Assembly: GCA_964558115.1 (NCBI GenBank)
Contig: CAZLCI010000027.1
Span: 1-25,743 of the forward strand
DNA length: 25,743 nucleotides
DNA from: UBA3496 sp964558115
GTDB lineage: Bacteria > UBA8248
Direction of reading: 5' to 3'
Both the position numbers and the translations under genes were made by a program. The notes under the pieces were generated by a model. It was not told the origin of the DNA. It did no database searches and saw only the letters and a list, made by a program, of their open reading frames with translations. Shown here one piece after another: positions 1-6,729 of the stretch; within the stretch, counting starts at the first letter, position 1; the number at the start of each line of letters is the position of its first letter.

Positions 1-1
1 A

Positions 2-172
2 ATAAAAATAATAACAAATGATGAAAGAAGGATTATTGCCCTTGAGGGTTATGGATTAGAATTGACTGGGCGAATGTTTGTAGATACAGAGACAGGCGTT
101 CCAGTTAAAAGAGATGGGGTCGAATTGAAAAGTTCTTTGCTTGATAGGCAACAATTCAATATGGAGAAATAA
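2..172 (+). CDS. ribA: GTP cyclohydrolase II / RibBA, C-terminal fragment (5' end outside window)
   Basis: The reading frame is open from the window edge to the TAA at 170-172. It carries the RibA C-terminal signature: a TNDERRIIALEGYGLELTGR-like stretch that matches the family pattern in which a TN-x-x-K/R-x-x-ALEGYG segment precedes the C-terminal tail. The enzyme opens the imidazole ring of GTP in the first step of riboflavin synthesis. Only about 56 residues are visible, so I cannot tell a stand-alone RibA from a RibB-RibA fusion. The residues after the motif (RMFVDTETGVPV onward) differ from the usual ERVPI-type ending. The next gene, ribH, starts one base after the stop, which supports a riboflavin operon. 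Confidence 0.8.
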   Translation: MKIITNDERRIIALEGYGLELTGRMFVDTETGVPVKRDGVELKSSLLDRQQFNMEK

Positions 173-697
173 ATGGGCGAAAGTACTGAAAGAATTGTTG
201 ATGGGAATGGACTGAGAATTGCTATAGTCTATTCTGAATATAACGGTTCTATTGTTAATGAATTACTAAGAGGTGCAAAAGAAGGACTCGAGAAATGTAA
301 TGTTTTAGAGAAAGATATTTTATGTGCTTCTGTTCCAGGTGCATTTGAAATACCTCTTGTTGTTAAAAGATTGTGTAAGGATTCAGTCAGTCAGCAACCT
401 GATTTAGATAACATTTTAGATGACAATTTTGATGGCAAAATAGTTGCACATCCTAATAAAATTAATGCGATTATTGCATTAGGATGTGTTATACGAGGTG
501 AAACTTCACATTATGATTTAATTTGCAATGAAGTAACGAGAGCGATTCTTGATATTTCATTGGATTTTGATATTCCAATTCTTCATGGCATTTTAACTAC
601 AGAAAATTTAGAGCAGGCAAAAGAACGTTCAGGAGAGAAAATGGATAATAAAGGGTATGAATGTGCACTTTCTGCTGTTCTGATGGGTTTAATGTGA
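173..697 (+). CDS. ribH: 6,7-dimethyl-8-ribityllumazine synthase with an internal insertion
   Basis: Lumazine synthase condenses 5-amino-6-ribitylaminouracil with dihydroxybutanone phosphate, the penultimate riboflavin step. Visible family motifs are the N-terminal strand RIAIVYSEYNGSI, VPGAFEIPLVVKRL, the active-site block ALGCVIRGETSHYD with its histidine, HGILTTENLEQAKERSG, and NKGYECALSA. The protein is 174 residues, against about 155 for the usual enzyme. The excess is an insertion of about 24 residues between the KRL helix (around residue 67) and the IIALG strand (around 100), rich in Asp and Asn. The C-terminus stops early, right after the ALSAVLMGLM helix. The stop TGA overlaps the ATG of nusB (ATGTGATGG), so the two are translationally coupled. 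Confidence 0.95.
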   Translation: MGESTERIVDGNGLRIAIVYSEYNGSIVNELLRGAKEGLEKCNVLEKDILCASVPGAFEIPLVVKRLCKDSVSQQPDLDNILDDNFDGKIVAHPNKINAIIALGCVIRGETSHYDLICNEVTRAILDISLDFDIPILHGILTTENLEQAKERSGEKMDNKGYECALSAVLMGLM

Positions 698-1221
698 TGG
701 AAGTAATGGGAGAGTTTAGATCAAGTGGGAGAGAAGAGGCAATAAAAATACTGTATTTCTTGGAAAACGATTCAGAATTACAAAAATCAATTTTGAAATT
801 TGAAGAAGAAGATTTAGAAACTTTGATACCGATTGAGGATTTGGTAGAAAAATATGAAACGATCCATCCTTGCAATAAGAGGAGTGAAAGACAAAGAAAA
901 ACTAGAGATTATGCTTTAAGAATTGTATCTAAAGTATATGATAATAAAAGGGAAATAGATAAAGACATTATAAAATATAGCAAAATACGTATTGAAAGAA
1001 TAGATATGATAACTCTTTGTATTTTGCGATTAGGGATATGTCAATTTGCCTATTTTAATGACATCCCATCTGACATGAAGGCTAACGTAATTATAAGTGA
1101 GTGCGTTAAGTGGTCAAAAATTTATGAAGAAGATGTCAGTACAACGGGATGGTCTAATGGTGGCCCATCTTTCATTAACGGGATCTTGGATAGAATTTTT
1201 CATGAAAAGATTGCAGGTTAA
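697..1221 (+). CDS. nusB: transcription antitermination factor NusB
   Basis: NusB binds boxA RNA with NusE/S10 to support processive rRNA transcription. The protein begins with the family's GREEAIKILYFLE helix (usual form R-x-x-A-x-x-x-LY). The C-terminal half is typical: RIERIDMITLCILRLGICQF, then DIPSDMKANVIISECVKWSKIY, and the closing GGPSFINGILDRI. I chose the ATG at 697, which overlaps the ribH stop; an in-frame ATG also lies at 706 and another upstream at 661 inside ribH. At 174 residues it is somewhat longer than the common 140-residue form, with the extra length in the N-terminal half. The ribH-nusB pair is a very common arrangement. Confidence 0.92.
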   Translation: MEVMGEFRSSGREEAIKILYFLENDSELQKSILKFEEEDLETLIPIEDLVEKYETIHPCNKRSERQRKTRDYALRIVSKVYDNKREIDKDIIKYSKIRIERIDMITLCILRLGICQFAYFNDIPSDMKANVIISECVKWSKIYEEDVSTTGWSNGGPSFINGILDRIFHEKIAG

Positions 1222-1231
1222 AACTAAATAC

Positions 1232-1762
1232 ATGATGAGAAAATACAAATTTAAATATCTTACATTTTTACTTCCTTTGGCGATTATTTTTCTCAGTTCA
1301 TGTGGTTACAGATTAGAAGGAACTAAGATACCAAAGTTTTTAATTGGGAAGAATTATATTTTTGTTTCACAATTCAAAAATATGTCCGGGGAATCTAATC
1401 TTTCTCAGATTTTTACACGAAACGTAAGAAATAGTTTTTTGAAGGATGGCAGACTTAAACCGGCGGATAAGAATAAGTCAGATGTATCTCTCAAAGCAAA
1501 AATTATTGAGTATAAGCTAATTCCTGTAGGATTTAGCAAAGATGACCAAGTCCAAAGATATAGAGTTTTCTTGAAAATTGAGTACGAATTGTCAGATCTT
1601 AGTAGTGGTAATAGGTTGCAATTCAAGAAATTAGAAACAGAAATAGAATTTGAAATTTCTTCAAAGGTAGATGAAAGCGACAAGAATAGAAACGATGCGG
1701 TTGAAAAGGGGGCAGAGAATTTTTCTTTAGAATTGCTAGATACCATTTTTGAAACATTTTAA
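1232..1762 (+). CDS. lptE: LPS-assembly lipoprotein LptE
   Basis: LptE is the outer-membrane lipoprotein plug of the LptD translocon that inserts lipopolysaccharide at the cell surface. The frame is open further upstream inside nusB, but the biological start is the ATG at 1232 (or 1235): it is followed by lysine-rich residues, a hydrophobic segment (TFLLPLAIIFL) and a lipobox LSSC with Cys24, then the family's GYRLEG start of the mature protein. The body has the LptE pattern: strand-rich, with VSQFKNMSGESNLSQIFTRNV (target-like N-terminal strand and helix), and ends near 176 residues. The stop lies 5 bp before holA, the same lptE-holA order seen in many proteobacteria. Confidence 0.88.
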   Translation: MMRKYKFKYLTFLLPLAIIFLSSCGYRLEGTKIPKFLIGKNYIFVSQFKNMSGESNLSQIFTRNVRNSFLKDGRLKPADKNKSDVSLKAKIIEYKLIPVGFSKDDQVQRYRVFLKIEYELSDLSSGNRLQFKKLETEIEFEISSKVDESDKNRNDAVEKGAENFSLELLDTIFETF

Positions 1763-1767
1763 AACCA

Positions 1768-2787
1768 ATGAGAACTAACAGTTCAAATATTTTATTAGAA
1801 TTAGAAAATATAAATTCACGCCAAATGCCCTCTGTAATATTACTGCATGGCAAAAATTCTTTCCTTAAAGGTCAATTCATAGAAAAAATTAGATCTAATT
1901 CTTTATCGAAAGATCAGGGTTCTTTTAATCATGATATTTTTGATCTTAATCAGGCAGAGTTAATGGATATACAGACAGCTTCACAAACTTTTCCTTTTAT
2001 CTCAGATAAGCGTCTAATAGAAATTAAAAATGCAGAAAAGATTAGTGCTGATGATAGAGATCAATTGGAAAAAATGGTCACAGATAAAATAGATTCTGTG
2101 ATTTTATTTTTTATGTCTGATAAAGTTGATGCTAGAAGTGTTTTTTACAAAATCTTAAAAAAACATGGAAAGATTCTTGATGTTGATTCTTTCCCTAACT
2201 ACCTGCTAAAAGAATGGACAATTTCTACAGCAAAGACTTTAAATATAAATATAGCAAATGATGTATCAGAATTTATTCTCGAAATTGTTGAACCATCAAT
2301 GGGGCATATATATTCTGAATTGAAAAAATTAAGAGATTTCGTTGGTGACGGTGGTAATGTTTCTGTTGATGATGTCTCAAGTTTAGTAGGACGAACAAAA
2401 GTAGATGCTATTTTTAAAATTGGAGATCTTTTTTTAGAAGGTAACTTGGAAGAAGTGCTGATAGTGGTTCGAAGATTGTTGAATAATGAGCCACCAGAAT
2501 TACTATTAGGTGTTTTAAGATCAAACGTAAGTAGATGGTTGGCATGTAAAGTTTCTGTTGCTAAAGGAATGAATGATTCTACTATAGTAAAAACTACAAA
2601 TATTCCAAAATTTTTACTTAACAATATCAAGAAAAAATGTACAAACCTTTCTGTTTCTTACCTGAGATATCTATGTTTTAGTTTAGAGGTATTAGATAGG
2701 AAAATTAAACGGGAAGGTGATAAAACTAATATATGTAGATTTTTTGAAATATTTTTTGTGGAAAGTTATTTAGAAAAAAATAAATAG
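1768..2787 (+). CDS. holA: DNA polymerase III delta subunit
   Basis: HolA opens the beta sliding clamp within the clamp loader. The 339-residue length is typical. The N-terminal AAA-like domain starts with VILLHGKNSFLKGQFIEKI, followed by an acidic patch and the expected FPFISDKRLIEIKNA strand, which matches the family pattern of a P-F-x-x-x-RL segment. The middle has ISADDRDQLEKMV and the SSLVGRTKVDAIFKIGDLFLEG region found near the domain II/III junction. The C-terminal domain is helical. It begins 5 bp after lptE and ends 13 bp from the convergent rpsT stop. I see no strong hairpin in the convergent gap. Confidence 0.9.
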   Translation: MRTNSSNILLELENINSRQMPSVILLHGKNSFLKGQFIEKIRSNSLSKDQGSFNHDIFDLNQAELMDIQTASQTFPFISDKRLIEIKNAEKISADDRDQLEKMVTDKIDSVILFFMSDKVDARSVFYKILKKHGKILDVDSFPNYLLKEWTISTAKTLNINIANDVSEFILEIVEPSMGHIYSELKKLRDFVGDGGNVSVDDVSSLVGRTKVDAIFKIGDLFLEGNLEEVLIVVRRLLNNEPPELLLGVLRSNVSRWLACKVSVAKGMNDSTIVKTTNIPKFLLNNIKKKCTNLSVSYLRYLCFSLEVLDRKIKREGDKTNICRFFEIFFVESYLEKNK

Positions 2788-2800
2788 AAATTGACTTCAG

Positions 2801-3052
2801 TTATTTTTGTGCAGATTTACTCAATCTTGAAATCAGCCTGGAGGCAGTTTTTTTGTGTATTAAATTCTTCGTTGCAGCTTTGTTTAAAGAACGTTGTGCG
2901 TCAATTAATGAACTAGCAGGGTCTTCATTCTTTTCTATTAACTCTCTTACAAATTTAATCTTATTTCTAAGTTGTGTTTTAGATGCTTTATTGCGTGAGT
3001 TTCTTAGGAGACTCTGTCTATGTCTTTTTTTTGCAGATGGACTATGTTCCAA
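2801..3052 (-). CDS. rpsT: 30S ribosomal protein S20, UUG start
   Basis: S20 is a helical 16S rRNA-binding protein of the small subunit. The 83-residue, highly basic product has the family start SAKKRHRQSLLRNSRNKASK and the conserved NLIHKKTASRLISRLSK ending. The start is a TTG at 3052-3050; the next upstream in-frame triplets are AAA, TTA, GAA and then a TAG stop, so no ATG or GTG is available. An AGGA lies about 7 bases before the TTG and supports it. The gene is transcribed opposite to its neighbours: convergent with holA and divergent from murJ. The holA-rpsT-murJ order is a known conserved neighbourhood. Confidence 0.95.
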   Translation of the reverse strand: MEHSPSAKKRHRQSLLRNSRNKASKTQLRNKIKFVRELIEKNEDPASSLIDAQRSLNKAATKNLIHKKTASRLISRLSKSAQK

Positions 3053-3093
3053 TTTTAATTCCTAATAGAAGTAGTAATATCTTAAAAGCAAGA

Positions 3094-3121
3094 AAAATAA
3101 CATTATGCGACGACTTGTCAA
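3094..3121 (-). promoter_or_regulatory. putative sigma-70 promoter of rpsT
   Basis: On the minus strand a perfect TTGACA (-35, 3121-3116) is followed after 16 bp by TATTTT (-10, 3099-3094). Transcription would start near 3087 and leave a leader of about 35 bases before the UUG start. This is the best consensus match in the divergent intergenic region. Confidence 0.6.
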
Positions 3122-3143
3122 GTTTAGATCGCTAAAATATTTA
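3115..3143 (+). promoter_or_regulatory. putative promoter of murJ and the long downstream gene run
   Basis: On the plus strand TTGTCA (3115-3120) is followed after 17 bp by TATTTA (3138-3143), about 50 bp before the murJ ATG. The -10 is a weak match. The -35 element occupies nearly the same bases as the -35 of the rpsT promoter on the other strand, because the site CTTG-T-CAAG (3114-3122) is close to palindromic. Confidence 0.35.
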
Positions 3144-3190
3144 GAATCTTCAATCTTTTTAATAGATGAAATAATTTAAAAGTATATTTT

Positions 3191-4714
3191 ATGAATATCA
3201 AACAAATTCTATCGTTTTCGGGAAGAGTAAGTTTTGCGACATTAGTCAGTAGAGTTCTGGGTTTCTGTAGAGACGTTCTTATTGCTAGGTCGTTAGGTGC
3301 AGGTTTGTTTGCAGATATCTTTTTTGCCGCTTTTTCTGTCCCAAGTATTTTTAGAAGAATTTTCACAGATGGAGCATTAAACTCCTCTTTTATCCCAATA
3401 TATAAAGATATCGATAACGCTGATTCAGAAAGGAACAGAAATAAATTTAGTGGCGCTGCATCTATGGTCATTATTTTGTGTTTCTTCTTAATAACCATTT
3501 TGGGTATTTATTTCTCAGATATTATAGTTCAGATATTGTTTCCAGGATTCATAAAATTCGATAAAAAGTTTTACCTGACCAGTAATTTGCTGAAAATTAT
3601 GTTCCCATTTCTTTTCTTTATTTCTCTTTGGGGAATAGCTAGTTCGATCCTAAATGCTAATAAATTTTTCTTTCTTCCTGCGATTGCACCAGCATTGCAG
3701 AATTTAACAATGATAATTGTATTGTTAATGTTTCTAGATTCATCGTACGAGAATATCTTATTTTCATTGGCATGGGCTGTTTTGGTAGGTGGTATTCTTC
3801 AATTCTCAATTCAGTTGCCAATATTATTTAAAAATAAAATCTTTCCAATTATCACAAATCCTTTCAAGATTTTAGAGTTACGCAGATTTTTCTTGATGGT
3901 CGGTCCTACTGCGCTGAGTATAGGGGTACTTCAAATAAATGTTTTGTTAGATAGAATTTTAGCTTCTTTTTTGTCAGTTGGTTCAATTTCTTATTTATAC
4001 TATGCAAATAGATTGGTTCAATTTCCTCATGCTCTCATATCTATCGCAGTTACAACCGTTGCATTTCCTATAATGTCAGAAAAGAAAAAAGGTCATCTAA
4101 ATACAGAATCAAAAGACACATTACGAGAATCTAGTGAAATTTTGCTAAGTGTTGCAATTCCTGCATCTGTAGGTTTGATTATACTTGCTTGTCCTATTAT
4201 AGAATTGCTTTTCAAAAGGGGTGAATTTAGCAATGCAGATGTTTTGTCTAGTGCAAAGACTTTGCAGGCTTATTCCTTTGGAATTGTATTCTTTGGAATA
4301 AATAGGTTGATCGTATCTGCATATCACGCTGTCTTAGAAGCAAAGTACCCTATGAGATGTGCATATTACACTTTATTTTCAAATCTAGTATTTAGCCTCT
4401 TGTTGGTATATCCTTTCGGTTATGCTGGAATAGCATTTGCAACATCTGTTTCTAGTTTTGTGAATTTTCTCTTGCTTACAAGAAAAAACACTGCAACACA
4501 GGTCGGAGTTTTTCTTCCAAATTTTTACGCATTAACAAAGAAATTCTTATTTCCTGCAATTATAATGGCTTGTATGCTTTTTCCCGTAAACTTTTTCTTT
4601 TGGGAAAAAATGGATACTTTTCTGAGTAAAGTTCTGTTTCTTTTCTTAGAAATTGTTTTGTCATCAGCATTGTATTTCTTGATGATATATTTAATAAAAA
4701 CGAAATCTAAATAA
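3191..4714 (+). CDS. murJ: lipid II flippase MurJ (MviN)
   Basis: MurJ flips undecaprenyl-linked peptidoglycan precursor to the outer face of the inner membrane. The 507-residue product is hydrophobic throughout, consistent with the 14-helix MOP-superfamily fold. It has the family N-terminus: FATLVSRVLGFCRDVLIARSLG, then ADIFFAAFSVPSIFRRIFTDGALNSSF, where the arginines and the F-x-EGA-like block are characteristic. Later motifs include VLQINVLLDRILASFL, YYANRLVQFPHALISIAV, and LLFKRGEF. It starts the plus-strand run after the divergent promoter region, and xerD follows after 33 bp. Confidence 0.93.
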   Translation: MNIKQILSFSGRVSFATLVSRVLGFCRDVLIARSLGAGLFADIFFAAFSVPSIFRRIFTDGALNSSFIPIYKDIDNADSERNRNKFSGAASMVIILCFFLITILGIYFSDIIVQILFPGFIKFDKKFYLTSNLLKIMFPFLFFISLWGIASSILNANKFFFLPAIAPALQNLTMIIVLLMFLDSSYENILFSLAWAVLVGGILQFSIQLPILFKNKIFPIITNPFKILELRRFFLMVGPTALSIGVLQINVLLDRILASFLSVGSISYLYYANRLVQFPHALISIAVTTVAFPIMSEKKKGHLNTESKDTLRESSEILLSVAIPASVGLIILACPIIELLFKRGEFSNADVLSSAKTLQAYSFGIVFFGINRLIVSAYHAVLEAKYPMRCAYYTLFSNLVFSLLLVYPFGYAGIAFATSVSSFVNFLLLTRKNTATQVGVFLPNFYALTKKFLFPAIIMACMLFPVNFFFWEKMDTFLSKVLFLFLEIVLSSALYFLMIYLIKTKSK

Positions 4715-4747
4715 CCAATAAGTCTAAAAAAGGTTTGAGTTGATTTT

Positions 4748-5662
4748 ATGAATATACGAATAGTTGAAGAATTTAGAGAATATTTATTTTTAGAAAAAAA
4801 ACTCTCTGAAAATACTGTCGAAAATTACATATCTGATATTTCTTTATTTGCAATTTTTTTGGGAAATGAAGAAATAGATTGGCGTCATATTTCCAGTGAA
4901 ATCGTATTGCAATGGCTAGAGAATCTGAGAGATACAGGGAATTCAGACGCAACAGTTAGAAGGAAGGTATCAAGCCTAAAATCATTCGCTAAATATTTAT
5001 TGAAAGAGAAGATTATAGAAGAGAATTTCGCTTCTGAAATAACTTCTTCTAAAGCTTGGTCTAAAGTACCCAAAATCTTGAGCGATTCTGAAGTTTTGTC
5101 TCTTATCGCTGCACCTAAAAATCATAATCTTAAACGTGGTGTAATGAAGTATGAAGATGAAAGAGATAGTTGTATGTTTGAGTTTATGTACAGTACGGGT
5201 TTGAGAGCAACGGAACTTATTTCAATGAAAATATATCAATTAAATATTAAAGATAATTATTGTATTTTAGAAGGAAAAGGTGAAAAAAGTAGATTGGTTC
5301 CTATTGGAGATTTTGCTAAAGAAAGTTTACAAAAATATCTTGAAAATATTAGGCCTGTACTACTTAGGAATACACTTGGCAAAACTGATTATTTATTCGT
5401 TACTAGAAGAGGTAGCGGAATGACCAGGCAAAGCCTTTGGAATAGAATTAAGTTTTGGGCATTAAAAGCGGGCATTTCAAAGCAGGTCAGTCCCCATACT
5501 TTGCGACATAGTTTTGCTACACACCTACTTAAATTTGGTTCTGATTTAAGGACAGTTCAGGTTTTGCTTGGGCATTCTGATATTTCTACTACAGAAATAT
5601 ACACTCACTTAAACAATGAAGATATAAAAAGTTTCATAGATTCCAATCATCCTAGAGGTTAG
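4748..5662 (+). CDS. xerD: tyrosine recombinase XerD (XerC/D type)
   Basis: Xer recombinases resolve chromosome dimers at dif with FtsK. The 304-residue protein has the N-terminal SAM-like core-binding domain (SENTVENYISDISLFAIFL) and a complete catalytic domain: R153 (TGLRATEL), K177 (GKGEKSR), H250 and R253 (HTLRHSFATH), H276 (LLGHSDISTTEIYTH) and the nucleophile Y285. It ends with the HPR tail common to XerC and XerD. Length, all six catalytic residues and housekeeping context argue against a phage or element integrase. Naming it XerD rather than XerC rests on its position beside murJ and overall resemblance, and is less certain than the family. Confidence 0.85.
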   Translation: MNIRIVEEFREYLFLEKKLSENTVENYISDISLFAIFLGNEEIDWRHISSEIVLQWLENLRDTGNSDATVRRKVSSLKSFAKYLLKEKIIEENFASEITSSKAWSKVPKILSDSEVLSLIAAPKNHNLKRGVMKYEDERDSCMFEFMYSTGLRATELISMKIYQLNIKDNYCILEGKGEKSRLVPIGDFAKESLQKYLENIRPVLLRNTLGKTDYLFVTRRGSGMTRQSLWNRIKFWALKAGISKQVSPHTLRHSFATHLLKFGSDLRTVQVLLGHSDISTTEIYTHLNNEDIKSFIDSNHPRG

Positions 5663-5694
5663 CGTAACAAAAGCGAAAGTACTTAATTTACCTA

Positions 5695-6711
5695 TTGACT
5701 CGTTGGTCTAGTAGGCGTAGGATTTTTGATTTTTTTCAGAAGGTTGAAACAATATTGACTACACTAAAGTCAAAGAATTTTTTTCAAAACTCACAGAAAT
5801 TAATGGAATTTGTGGGTACGAATGATTCTACACTAAGAGCTATAGAAGATTCTTTTAATGTATCTATAAGTATTTCCTCTGATGCATTTAATTCTGAAGG
5901 TTCTCGTAAAGATGTTCAAAGATCGATAAGTTTTATAGATGAGATGATAGAATTTATGGACGATGGCAATAGTTTAGATGCAAATACAATTGAAAATTTT
6001 GCGAAAACTTTTAAAAACGATGAAGATGTAACCGTTCAAGAATTGTTATCGGATAGGATAGTCATTCCTTCAAATAATAGAATTATTCATCCAAGAAATC
6101 AGATGCAGAGAGAATATATTAGAGAAATGCAAAAGAGAGAAATTGTTTTTGGTATTGGTCCTGCTGGCACAGGAAAAACTTTTTTAGCGATGGCTTTTGC
6201 AATTAATAGATTTCTTCAAAAATCCTGTAGTAGGATCATTTTAACACGTCCAGTCGTAGAGGCAGGTGAAAATCTTGGTTTTTTGCCAGGAGATTTACAT
6301 GAAAAGCTAAGTCCATTTCTTAGGCCATTGTTTGATGCATTGAATGATATTTTGGATATTGACAGAGTTGGTCGATTAATGGAAAGGGGAGAAATTGAAA
6401 TCGCTCCTTTAGCTTACATGAGAGGAAGAACATTAAATAATGCTTTTGTTATTTTAGATGAAGCACAAAACACTACTGCTGAACAAATGAAAATGTTTTT
6501 GACAAGAATTGGAAATGGATCTACTGCTGTGGTAACAGGAGATATCACTCAAACAGATCTTCCTGGGCATAAAAAGAGTGGTCTCATTGACGCATCAGAT
6601 GTTTTGAATGGTATATCTGATATTGGATTTGTTAAATTTTCTAGCGAAGATGTAGTTAGGACTAAAATAGTGCAAAAAATAGTCACTGCTTATGAGAAAT
6701 TTAAAAAATAA
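5695..6711 (+). CDS. phoH: PhoH-family ATPase (PhoL type), probable TTG start
   Basis: This is a PhoH-like P-loop ATPase with a short N-terminal nucleic-acid-binding region (GTNDSTLRAIEDSFNVSI, the family's small KH-like domain) and the ATPase core: Walker A GPAGTGKT at residues 155-162, RPVVEAGENLGFLPGD, APLAYMRGRTL, and Walker B VILDEAQNTT. The frame starts with TTG at 5695 (338 residues). No clear ribosome binding site precedes it, and in-frame alternatives exist at TTG 5755 and ATG 5803, so the first 36 residues are uncertain. It is followed directly by the 7TMR-HD gene and ybeY, the usual phoH-ybeY neighbourhood linked to rRNA processing and ribosome quality control. Confidence 0.9.
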   Translation: MTRWSSRRRIFDFFQKVETILTTLKSKNFFQNSQKLMEFVGTNDSTLRAIEDSFNVSISISSDAFNSEGSRKDVQRSISFIDEMIEFMDDGNSLDANTIENFAKTFKNDEDVTVQELLSDRIVIPSNNRIIHPRNQMQREYIREMQKREIVFGIGPAGTGKTFLAMAFAINRFLQKSCSRIILTRPVVEAGENLGFLPGDLHEKLSPFLRPLFDALNDILDIDRVGRLMERGEIEIAPLAYMRGRTLNNAFVILDEAQNTTAEQMKMFLTRIGNGSTAVVTGDITQTDLPGHKKSGLIDASDVLNGISDIGFVKFSSEDVVRTKIVQKIVTAYEKFKK

Positions 6712-6729
6712 AAGGTTTGCTATTGGGCC

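Noticed and set aside
2788..2800. Bidirectional terminator between convergent holA and rpsT
   Set aside because: Only 13 bases separate the stops and I found no convincing hairpin across them.
4748..5662. Tyrosine recombinase as a mobile-element integrase
   Set aside because: Length, the HPR tail, conserved position after murJ and absence of element features point to housekeeping Xer.
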